This document shows, piece after piece, positions 42,873 through 50,287 of a stretch of 64,000 nt of DNA. A program made the position numbers and the translations under genes. Source of the stretch: an uncultured Prevotellaceae bacterium (GTDB taxonomy: Bacteria; Bacteroidota; Bacteroidia; Bacteroidales; Bacteroidaceae); NCBI GenBank assembly GCA_902764705.1, contig CACWWZ010000007.1:18909-82908 (forward strand). Direction: 5' to 3'. The notes beneath the pieces are model-generated. The model did not search any database. It saw only the letters and a list, made by a program, of their open reading frames with translations, and was not told the DNA's origin. How positions within the stretch are numbered: the first letter of the stretch is position 1; each line of letters begins with the position of its first letter.

Positions 42873-44876
42873 TTATTTGGTATATCCTTGCGCAGGGTTC
42901 TCGTACATGCCAATGGGGATGTTGAACTTCATCATCTCGTCCAGGTTGTGTACGGGATGCTCCATATCCTGAGGAATGGGACGATGCGAGAAGGTCTGGA
43001 AATACAGCAGACAAGCGTCGCGCCACCATTCTGCATCACGAGCCTGGATGCGCAACTTACGCTGCACTTCCTCGAAGCGCTGACTGTCTACATAGGGCTG
43101 CATGGCATCCCAAACAGTCAGGAAATGGCGTGCTTGGTGGACTCCGTCGTCGTACTTGTGGCATAGCTCGTCCCAGAAGGTGCGACCGCTCTTCATCTTG
43201 TGGTCCCAAGGCACATGATGGAACCATGCCAGCAGGTTTTCAGGACAGGTATTGATATCGTTATACAAACGGCAGAGCTCTTCTGGATACTGCTTGACGT
43301 TGGCAGAGCCATTCAGCGTGCGGTCGAATCCCAGTCCGATGCTGTCGGCTTTGTGATAGTAGGGCGGGGTCCAGTCGGCTCTTACTCCGCGCGGAGCATA
43401 CCAAGGCTCTGGTCCATAGTGATGGGTACCGGCAAAGATATGGTGGATGCCCAGTGGCATCATATAGTTGACGCAAGCCTCGCGGCTGTCCAGCATGACG
43501 TTCAAAAGTGAAGAATGAAGAGTGAAGAGTGAAGAATTTGCTTCCGCCTTAAGATCAAATGTCTGACGCAGCCATTCCTCAGCAATCTGTTCTGATGTCA
43601 GGTCGGGGTTCCATGCCAGTCGTCCGAAGGCATACCAGTTAGACTGTGCGAAGTGGTGTCCGCACCAGTTCGTATCGTCACCGATATTGGCGACACCAGC
43701 CATTGCCTTCAGGCTGGCAGGCTTCACAAACGAGAAGAACTCCTTCCACATCGGTGCGAGGAATACCAGATGGTTGGCAGCGCCCAGATACTCCTGTGTA
43801 ATCTGGAACTCCACCATCATCGGTGTCTTCTGCATGGAGGTGAACAGCGGGCTGTATGGCTCGCGAGGCTGGAAGTCGACAGGACCGTTCTTGATCTGGA
43901 TAATCACGTTGTCGGCAAACTGACCGTCCAATGGCATAAACTCCAGACAGGCCTGGTTGGCACGATCGGGGCTCTGGGGTGCATAGACGAATGCACGCCA
44001 CATGACAATGCCCTTATGTGGCTTCAGCACCTTGCCCAGCATGTTGGCACCGTCGGCATGCGTCCGTCCGAAGTCCTGCGGGCCTGGCTCGCCCTCAGAG
44101 TTGGCTTTCACGAGGAAACCACCGAAGTCAGGAATCATCTTGTATATCTCCTTCACCTTGTCCTTCCACCAACGAATGACGTCGCTATTCAGCGGATCGG
44201 CAGTCGTCAGTCCACCGACCTTAATAGGTGAGGCGAAGTTGATGCTCAGATAGACACGGATGCCGTAGGGACGCAGTTGATCGGCAATCTCCTTGGCCTT
44301 CTGCAGGCTTTCGGTAGTCAGTGCCTCAGGCTTTGCGTTTACGTTGTTCAGCACCGTGCCGTTGATGCCGATAGAGGCATTGGCTCGTGCATATATCTTC
44401 ATTAATTCTTCATTCTTCATTCTTAATTCTTCATTCCAGAAGATGCTCCGTCCTGCAAATCCTCGCTCCACGGTGCCGTTGGGATTGTCCCAGTGGTTCA
44501 GCAAGCGCAGCGAATAGGTGGGGTGCGACTCGGCGATGGCTGAGGGCTGAGGGCTGAGGGCTGATGTCTCTTGCATGCGCAACAGGGCATAGGCGCCATA
44601 CAGCAGTCCCACGTCTCGACGCGCCGTGATGGTCGTGCCGTCAATGCGATAGCCGTCGTCGTCAGGCATCTTGGCATCAAGCTTCAGGGTGACACTCTCG
44701 CCATTGTAGTAAGTCTCCAACTCCTCTTTGGCCATATTGATAGTTGGCGACGTTTTCTTGACGATTACTTTTGCTTTATTCACGGGCTGACAACGCAGCC
44801 ACAACAGGTGTCCGTCCTCCGCACTGGCCGCTAGCGCGAGTCCTGCAATAAACAAAGATAATATCAGTTTCTTCAT
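42873..44876 (-). CDS. GH67 alpha-glucuronidase
   Basis: 667 residues, signal peptide MKKLILSLFIAGLALAASA. GH67 signatures: LLNHWDNPNGTVERGFAGRSIF, RPYGIRVYLSINFASPI, GFLVKANSEGEPGPQDFGR (catalytic region) and HHVPWDHKMKSGRTFWDELC. It removes 4-O-methyl-glucuronic acid from xylo-oligosaccharides. Three stretches, ALSPQPSAIA, NEELRMKNEELMK and NSSLFTLHSSLLN, are translations of heptanucleotide tandem tracts lying in the frame (44538-44565, 44405-44439, 43507-43534). Gain or loss of one unit would truncate the enzyme, so phase variation is possible. A -7 box lies at 44903-44910. MscS follows. Confidence 0.93.
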   Translation of the reverse strand: MKKLILSLFIAGLALAASAEDGHLLWLRCQPVNKAKVIVKKTSPTINMAKEELETYYNGESVTLKLDAKMPDDDGYRIDGTTITARRDVGLLYGAYALLRMQETSALSPQPSAIAESHPTYSLRLLNHWDNPNGTVERGFAGRSIFWNEELRMKNEELMKIYARANASIGINGTVLNNVNAKPEALTTESLQKAKEIADQLRPYGIRVYLSINFASPIKVGGLTTADPLNSDVIRWWKDKVKEIYKMIPDFGGFLVKANSEGEPGPQDFGRTHADGANMLGKVLKPHKGIVMWRAFVYAPQSPDRANQACLEFMPLDGQFADNVIIQIKNGPVDFQPREPYSPLFTSMQKTPMMVEFQITQEYLGAANHLVFLAPMWKEFFSFVKPASLKAMAGVANIGDDTNWCGHHFAQSNWYAFGRLAWNPDLTSEQIAEEWLRQTFDLKAEANSSLFTLHSSLLNVMLDSREACVNYMMPLGIHHIFAGTHHYGPEPWYAPRGVRADWTPPYYHKADSIGLGFDRTLNGSANVKQYPEELCRLYNDINTCPENLLAWFHHVPWDHKMKSGRTFWDELCHKYDDGVHQARHFLTVWDAMQPYVDSQRFEEVQRKLRIQARDAEWWRDACLLYFQTFSHRPIPQDMEHPVHNLDEMMKFNIPIGMYENPAQGYTK
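43507..43534. repeat. Heptanucleotide tract inside GH67, tract A
   Basis: AGTGAAG, AATGAAG, AGTGAAG, AGTGAAG (given on + strand). Confidence 0.85.
44405..44439. repeat. Heptanucleotide tract inside GH67, tract B
   Basis: ATTCTTC, ATTCTTC, ATTCTTA, ATTCTTC, ATTCCAG on the + strand, five units. Confidence 0.85.
44538..44565. repeat. Heptanucleotide tract inside GH67, tract C
   Basis: GGCTGAG three times, then GGCTGAT, on the + strand; exact period 7. Confidence 0.9.
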
Positions 44877-44902
44877 AATACCTATAATTTCTATCCTGCC
44901 TG

Positions 44903-44910
44903 CAAAGTTA
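44903..44910 (-). promoter_or_regulatory. -7 box of the GH67 gene
   Basis: TAACTTTG on the minus strand inside CTTATTCGTAACTTTGCAGG, the same module as before lptB. Confidence 0.75.
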
Positions 44911-44981
44911 CGAATAAGCGAGGAAAATGCAAAAAAATGAACTAACCTTTAGGGTTAATTTTCGTTAAGACTTCGACGGCG

Positions 44982-45014
44982 TTGACTAAATGTCGAATAT
45001 TTTTCTTACTTTTG
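44982..45014 (+). promoter_or_regulatory. Promoter of the dCache sensor operon
   Basis: -33 TTG (44982-44984), 22 nt, -7 TACTTTTG (45007-45014); leader about 50 nt to ATG 45067. The longer spacer may mean weaker or activated use. Confidence 0.6.
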
Positions 45015-45066
45015 CATTATATTATGTCTCATTTTTGAAAAATTGCAAATGATTGTGTTGTAAATT

Positions 45067-46050
45067 ATGAAAAGACAATCTATGTACGTGTTGTTGGTCG
45101 TGACAGCAGTTATTATTGTTAGTCTAGGAATGTCATTCTTAGCTTTTTCCTATGTGATGCGTGCCGAGACCAACGTTCGCTATGTCGGTCTGCAAAACAT
45201 CATTTCGGAAAAGATGGCCAAGACCATAAAGGGAATGGAGACGAATGCCAAAAACGTGTTCGACGAAGTGGAAAAACACCTTGACTCTCCCGAGTCTGTC
45301 ATCGCCGCACTGCAGAGTAAGACCAGTCTGGCTCCCGATGTGCGGGGCTATTTTGCCGCCTTCGAACCAGAATATTTCAAGGAGAAAGGCAAATGGTTCG
45401 AGCCTTACGTGCATCATACTGACAATAGCGAGTTTGTGCTGAGCATGGTGGGTTCGGCGCGTCACGACTATACCAAATCCGACTGGTATGTCCGTGCCCA
45501 GAAGTCGAAGGAAGGCTTTTGGTCAGATCCTTATTATTATTACGACGGCACCGACATGAGCGGACACTATTGTACTTTTGTCGAACCTGTATTCGATGCG
45601 ACGGGACGATTGGCATGCGTCTGTGGTGCTGACATTACCTTCGACTGGCTCACCAAGGAATTGCAACGGATAGATGAGCAATATCAACATCACGAGTCGC
45701 TGAATAAATATGTCCTGATGCGCAATCTCGGCTTTTTCTCAGTGGTGGTCGACCATGACGGCTCCTGCCTCATCCATCCTGATAACAAGAAACTGCCTAT
45801 CAAGGACAAAGACATGCTGCAGGACTTGGAGCAGAAAAAGAGTGGCTCACAGGACATGACGGTCGACGGTGTTCCCTCTACGTTATACTACGGCCCGATA
45901 GAAGGCATTGACTGGGCTCTGGTGGTAGTGGTTCCACGGGACGACATACAAAAGCCCACCCTCACGATGGGTTTTGCACTGTTTGCACTTGCTATTTTGG
46001 GAATTATGATAGTATGGATCATTTGTCGACGGATAAGATATGCTGAATAA
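45067..46050 (+). CDS. Membrane dCache sensor without output domain
   Basis: 327 residues. Membrane helix at about 6-28 (YVLLVVTAVIIVSLGMSFLA), an extracytoplasmic double-Cache domain at about 35-295 (YVRAQKSKEGFWSDPYYYYD, GHYCTFVEPVFDATGRLACV, GADITFDWL), and a second helix at about 303-322 (TMGFALFALAILGIMIVWII). It ends five or six residues later with RRIRYAE. It thus has the sensor half of a chemoreceptor or kinase but no HAMP, kinase or other output. The reading frame is intact and its end overlaps the next gene by 11 nt, so loss of output by recent mutation is unlikely. It probably acts in a complex with the two following sensors. Confidence 0.85.
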   Translation: MKRQSMYVLLVVTAVIIVSLGMSFLAFSYVMRAETNVRYVGLQNIISEKMAKTIKGMETNAKNVFDEVEKHLDSPESVIAALQSKTSLAPDVRGYFAAFEPEYFKEKGKWFEPYVHHTDNSEFVLSMVGSARHDYTKSDWYVRAQKSKEGFWSDPYYYYDGTDMSGHYCTFVEPVFDATGRLACVCGADITFDWLTKELQRIDEQYQHHESLNKYVLMRNLGFFSVVVDHDGSCLIHPDNKKLPIKDKDMLQDLEQKKSGSQDMTVDGVPSTLYYGPIEGIDWALVVVVPRDDIQKPTLTMGFALFALAILGIMIVWIICRRIRYAE

Positions 46051-47521
46051 ACTGAAACTGAACGCACAGGTTGCCGTCGAGGTGCTGTTGCTGCTGGCAG
46101 TGACGCTGGGCATTCTGGCCTATTTCTCGCACAAGGCCTTACGGCAAGAGGCACTGCGTAATGCAGAGCTGACGTTAGAGGGCACTGTGCAGGACATAGA
46201 CAACATCCTGTTGAGCGTCGAGCAGTCGACGGGCAACGTGTACTATGACCTTCTGGAACATCTCGACAATCCCGACCGCATGTACACTTACAGCCGGGCA
46301 TTGGTCGAGAGTAACCCCAACATCGTGGGTTGTGCCATTTGTTTCATTCCAGGCTACTACCCTGGCCGCGACCTGTTCATGGCATACGTTCACCGCAGGT
46401 CGTCAGCCACAGACAATCCGTCGGATCTGGTGACGTCCGAGACATTTACCAACCGTCCTTATACCGAGCAAGTGTGGTTTACCGAACCCATGAAGACGGG
46501 AGAGATAGGCTGGATTGACCCTTTGAAGGGCATTGATGCTGAGAACGAGCCGTTGGTTACTTTCTGTCTGCCGTTCAACGACAAGACGGGTGAGCGTGTC
46601 GGTGTCATTGCCGTAGACGTGTCTATCAACCAGCTGTCGAAAATCATTCTGGCGGCCAAACCTTCAGAAAACGGCTACAGTGTCCTCTTGGCACACAATG
46701 GATCGTATATCGTGCACCCTGACAAGGAAAAATTGTCGAATCCGACGGTGTTCAGTCAGATGGAACAGGGAGCGGATGTCAGCGAACTGGATGCTGCCAA
46801 AGCCATGTTGGCTGGTGAGAGCGGCATGAGAGAATTCCGCAGAAACAACCACGACTGGTGCGTGTTTTTCAAGCCCTTCGAGCGCGCCGAGTGGAAAGGC
46901 CGGGCGAACGGAAATATCGGCTGGAGCGTTGGTGTGGTATGTCCTGAGGAGGACTTCTTCGAATCCTACAATGTTTTGCTTTATCTGGTCTTGGGCATCG
47001 CCGTCGCAGGCATGCTGCTGTTCTACCTGCTATGCAGTTGGATCATACGCCGACAGCTGAAACCTGTGAGGCAACTAGTCAGATCCGCTCATCACATTGC
47101 CGAGGGCAACTACCATGAAATGTTGCCTTACTCCGACCGTCAGGACGAGATAGGCCTGCTGCAGAACCGTTTCGAGCAGATGCAATTGTCATTACGGGCG
47201 CAGGTGACCGAACTGGAGGATGAGACGACACAGCTCCGTCAGCAAAGTGACACGCTGAACGCTGCATACGACAAAACGGTGGAGACAGACCAGCTTAAGT
47301 CATCGTTCCTGCTCTACATGACGAGGCAGATGTCAGATTGTGCCGAGAGCATCGACAAGAGCGTGACAACACTTTGCTACAACCGTCACGACGTCATCCA
47401 AAAGGACATGGACCGTCAAGTGGATAACATCCAGCGGAGAACCCAGACGATGGTCGAGTTACTGAACCACATGGCTCATTTCACCGAGTCCAGTACAGGA
47501 AAGGAGGAAGCCCATGCATAA
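46040..47521 (+). CDS. dCache-HAMP sensor with pseudo-histidine dimerisation domain
   Basis: 493 residues. Membrane helix about 11-29, double-Cache domain to about 305 (WFTEPMKTGEIGWIDPLKG, VGVIAVDVSINQLSKI), second helix about 311-333, HAMP about 334-388 (RRQLKPVRQLVRSAHHIAEG, DEIGLLQNRFEQMQLSLRAQ), coiled coil, then a segment SSFLLYMTRQMSDCAESIDK that lines up with the H-box of the next protein (QFIHHMTHQMRMPLNAIAG). The phospho-accepting His is Arg429, and no ATPase domain follows. It looks like a pseudo-kinase half that could pair with the downstream kinase. Overlap with both neighbours indicates fixed stoichiometry. Confidence 0.85.
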   Translation: MLNKLKLNAQVAVEVLLLLAVTLGILAYFSHKALRQEALRNAELTLEGTVQDIDNILLSVEQSTGNVYYDLLEHLDNPDRMYTYSRALVESNPNIVGCAICFIPGYYPGRDLFMAYVHRRSSATDNPSDLVTSETFTNRPYTEQVWFTEPMKTGEIGWIDPLKGIDAENEPLVTFCLPFNDKTGERVGVIAVDVSINQLSKIILAAKPSENGYSVLLAHNGSYIVHPDKEKLSNPTVFSQMEQGADVSELDAAKAMLAGESGMREFRRNNHDWCVFFKPFERAEWKGRANGNIGWSVGVVCPEEDFFESYNVLLYLVLGIAVAGMLLFYLLCSWIIRRQLKPVRQLVRSAHHIAEGNYHEMLPYSDRQDEIGLLQNRFEQMQLSLRAQVTELEDETTQLRQQSDTLNAAYDKTVETDQLKSSFLLYMTRQMSDCAESIDKSVTTLCYNRHDVIQKDMDRQVDNIQRRTQTMVELLNHMAHFTESSTGKEEAHA

Positions 47522-49418
47522 GAACCGTTGGAAATTGTCGCGCGAACTCATCCTGGGCGTCATGCTTATGGCGACCCCCGTCTTCATACTGTCGCTGGGC
47601 ATTCTCTATTGGCGGTCAAACAACCTGATACATCAGGAGGTCACCGACAGTACGCACAGTATGCTTAACACCACGCTGCACCGTGTGCGAACTTATATGG
47701 GCACCATCGAGACGGCAGCCAATTCGAATGCCTGGATGCTTGAGGAGAATTTCCGCCCCGACTCGCTACAGTCGGTGTCAAACCGCATTGTGCGGCTGAA
47801 TGATCCCGTTATCAGCAGTTCGGTATTTGCCGTGCCCGACATGTTTAGGGAATACGGCCACAGTTTCTCTGTCTATACTGTGAATCAAGGCGATACGGTG
47901 GCCACCTACTGTGAGCCGGAATACGACTACTTCGACAAGGCCTGTTACACCACTCCCGTCTATTCCGGTCAGGCCTGCTGGGTAGACCCGTTTGCCGATA
48001 ATGTCGAAGGAAAGGTTGACCACAACGTGGCTGTCGCCACCTATTGCCGACCGCTCCGTCAGAAGGACGGGCGCATCGTCGGTGTCGTTACCGTCGACCT
48101 GTCGTTCAGCCGTATGGCACACATGCTAAAAGAAGTAGAGCATCACTATCCCAACGCATACTTCATGCTGTTGGGCGCTGACGGACGCTTTCTCATACAT
48201 CCCGACACCACCAGGCTGTTCCGCAAGACCATTTTCACCGATGTCGACCCCAGCCAGGACATGGACATCATCACACTGGGCCACGAGATGACTGTCGGCA
48301 AGCAGGGTACCATTCACATCAACTGGGGCGGCGAACTGTATCACGTATCCTTCCAGCCCGTGCCGGGCACCAACTGGAGTCTGGCGCTGGTGTGTCCTGA
48401 CAGCGATGCCATGAAGAGTTTCTATGGTCTGGGCATTGTCATCATCGTGTTGCTCATTGCCGGTATGCTGCTCATCCTGATGCTCAGCAGTCGTGTGGTG
48501 AGGCATACCATCCGCCCCTTTGTCAGACTGACGGACATTACCCGGCAAATAGCCGAGGGACAGTACAACGAGCCTATTCCCGTCAGTCATCAACAGGGTG
48601 ACTTCGCCGAATTGCAAAACAGTTTCGCACAGATGCAGCAGTCGCTGAACGAACGTATGGGCTGTTTGCGCCAACATGCTGACGAACTTCATCAATATAA
48701 CGAAGAACTGACGCAGACCAAACAGCAGGCAGAAGACACCATACAGCAGAAGAACCAGTTCATTCACCACATGACGCACCAGATGCGCATGCCACTGAAT
48801 GCCATTGCTGGATTCTCCGATGTGCTGGGCGACAGTATGACCGACGAAAGCATGGTCAGCAACGAGGAACTGGATAGCATCACGGAAATGATGAACCGCA
48901 ATGTCATCAACATGAACCGCATGGTGCTTATGATGTTAGACGCCACGGCGACGGATGTTAACGGGAATCTGATGTGTCACCGTGTTGACGAGGTGTCGTG
49001 CAACGGCATCGCACGCGACGTCGCTGACCACATACTTCGACACTTCCCACAGGCAAACATCCAGTTCGATACCGACTTGCAGGATGCCATCCACATATTG
49101 ACAAACCGCATGTTTCTGCTCTGTGTGCTCATCGAGCCGCTCTATAATGCCGTTCATCATTCCGACGGACAGCACATATCCCTGCATGTCGGTCAAACGG
49201 AAACCACCGTCACTTTCATCATTCAGGATGTGGGGCCTGGCATACCTGCCGAGCCGAAGCTGAATTACAATCCGTTTGCAGAAATCGACAACCTGCAAAT
49301 CGGTGTGGCCATGGGTCTGCCGCTGGCCAAGCGTCATGCCGTCAGTCTCGGTGGCAGCCTGACCATCGACACCAACTACCGACAAGGCTGTCGCATTGTC
49401 ATCGAAATGCCGAAATAA
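47514..49418 (+). CDS. dCache-HAMP sensor histidine kinase
   Basis: 634 residues. Membrane helices about 14-33 and 302-325, double-Cache domain between them (YTTPVYSGQACWVDPFADNV, IVGVVTVDLSFSRM), HAMP about 326-380, coiled coil with EELTQTKQQAEDTIQQ, HisKA with phospho-accepting His422 (MTHQMRMPLNAIAGFSD) and HATPase_c with N-box EPLYNAVHHS, G1 DVGPGIPAE, F-box NPFAEI and G2 GVAMGLPLAKRHAVSLGG. All motifs for activity are present. There is no receiver domain and no response regulator gene nearby, so the partner is elsewhere. It overlaps the pseudo-kinase gene by 8 nt. Confidence 0.92.
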   Translation: MHKNRWKLSRELILGVMLMATPVFILSLGILYWRSNNLIHQEVTDSTHSMLNTTLHRVRTYMGTIETAANSNAWMLEENFRPDSLQSVSNRIVRLNDPVISSSVFAVPDMFREYGHSFSVYTVNQGDTVATYCEPEYDYFDKACYTTPVYSGQACWVDPFADNVEGKVDHNVAVATYCRPLRQKDGRIVGVVTVDLSFSRMAHMLKEVEHHYPNAYFMLLGADGRFLIHPDTTRLFRKTIFTDVDPSQDMDIITLGHEMTVGKQGTIHINWGGELYHVSFQPVPGTNWSLALVCPDSDAMKSFYGLGIVIIVLLIAGMLLILMLSSRVVRHTIRPFVRLTDITRQIAEGQYNEPIPVSHQQGDFAELQNSFAQMQQSLNERMGCLRQHADELHQYNEELTQTKQQAEDTIQQKNQFIHHMTHQMRMPLNAIAGFSDVLGDSMTDESMVSNEELDSITEMMNRNVINMNRMVLMMLDATATDVNGNLMCHRVDEVSCNGIARDVADHILRHFPQANIQFDTDLQDAIHILTNRMFLLCVLIEPLYNAVHHSDGQHISLHVGQTETTVTFIIQDVGPGIPAEPKLNYNPFAEIDNLQIGVAMGLPLAKRHAVSLGGSLTIDTNYRQGCRIVIEMPK

Positions 49419-49432
49419 AGAGTCAAGAAGTT

Positions 49433-50101
49433 ATGGAGCTTAGAAGTAAGAAGCCCGTCCTGATCCTTACACTCCTGCTGTTGTCGCTTCGTGCAGTGGC
49501 GCAAATTCCCTATTATGCTGGTACTGTGGGCAACGGCAAACTCTATGGCTACACTTCCGTCAAGGCCCGTCCTGGCATCAATCATCAGGAGACTTATACC
49601 ACCTTCCAGTATGGCATTGGCAATCATTTTGCCACTGGTGTCGATCTATACACTGGCCTTCATTGTGCCTATTGGGGCTGTCTGGTGCGCTATGGACTCG
49701 GCATCAGCAAATGGTATAACATCGGCGCTGAAGTCACCCCCTCGTTCGACTTGAATCACAGCTTCCAGTTCTCCTACCTCACATCGGCACTCTACCAGAA
49801 TGGTGCCATCACTAGCGACGGTCGTCTCTTCTGGTGTACCAATACCTGGTGGGTTGTCAATCGAGAGGCAGACAACACTTTTTCCAACTACGAATATCTC
49901 GGTTATACCATTCCCATCAAGAGCCGCCAGGCCTTGACTCCCATGCTCGGAGCCATTCATTCCTGGAAGTTCGATCAGGACGTCGACCTGGCAGTAGGAG
50001 CTTACTATACCATCAACAATTGGACCTTCTACCTTTGGGGCAACGACCTCCTGAAATCTCACCCACGACTCGTTGTAGGCATCGACTTCACTCTCCCGTA
50101 A
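49433..50101 (+). CDS. Exported beta-rich protein, likely outer-membrane barrel
   Basis: 222 residues. Signal peptide about 1-23 (KPVLILTLLLLSLRAVAQ). The rest alternates aromatic and polar residues as in membrane barrels (GKLYGYTSVKARPG, YGIGNHFATGVDLYTG, VDLAVGAYYTINNWTFYLWG) and ends with LVVGIDFTLP, whose terminal Leu-Pro is not the usual aromatic. It follows the histidine kinase gene by 14 nt and probably belongs to the same operon; it could be a surface partner or a target of the sensors. I do not recognise a named family. Confidence 0.6.
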   Translation: MELRSKKPVLILTLLLLSLRAVAQIPYYAGTVGNGKLYGYTSVKARPGINHQETYTTFQYGIGNHFATGVDLYTGLHCAYWGCLVRYGLGISKWYNIGAEVTPSFDLNHSFQFSYLTSALYQNGAITSDGRLFWCTNTWWVVNREADNTFSNYEYLGYTIPIKSRQALTPMLGAIHSWKFDQDVDLAVGAYYTINNWTFYLWGNDLLKSHPRLVVGIDFTLP

Positions 50102-50127
50102 TCTTACCCAGCCGCCGGGGCAAATTA

Positions 50128-50171
50128 GCAACATGCCGTCTCGCTCCCTGCAACATGCCGTCTGAATCCCT
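50128..50171 (+). repeat. 22-bp direct repeat, two units
   Basis: GCAACATGCCGTCT plus a variable 3-4 nt and (T)CCCT at 50128-50149 and 50150-50171, in the gap after the barrel-like gene. Confidence 0.8.
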
Positions 50172-50233
50172 GTAACCCATGGAGCAAGGCTAAGCAGGTG
50201 GCCAGCAGCACAAGCATAGAAACGACGAAAACG

Positions 50234-50265
50234 AGGTGGCACTCCCTCTTTGAGGAATGCCACCT
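50234..50265. terminator. Bidirectional terminator between convergent genes
   Basis: AGGTGGCA (50234-50241) pairs with TGCCACCT (50258-50265) with an inner CTCC/GAGG pair; TATTATATATAT follows. It lies between the sensor operon and the TonB receptor gene. Confidence 0.85.
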
Positions 50266-50287
50266 TATTATATATATGTCTCTGAGT

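Noticed and set aside
45067-46050. First sensor gene as a frameshifted remnant of a longer kinase
   Set aside because: The frame ends cleanly after the second membrane helix and overlaps the next start by 11 nt; no HAMP or kinase sequence is left out of frame, since the following DNA codes the next membrane helix in its own frame.
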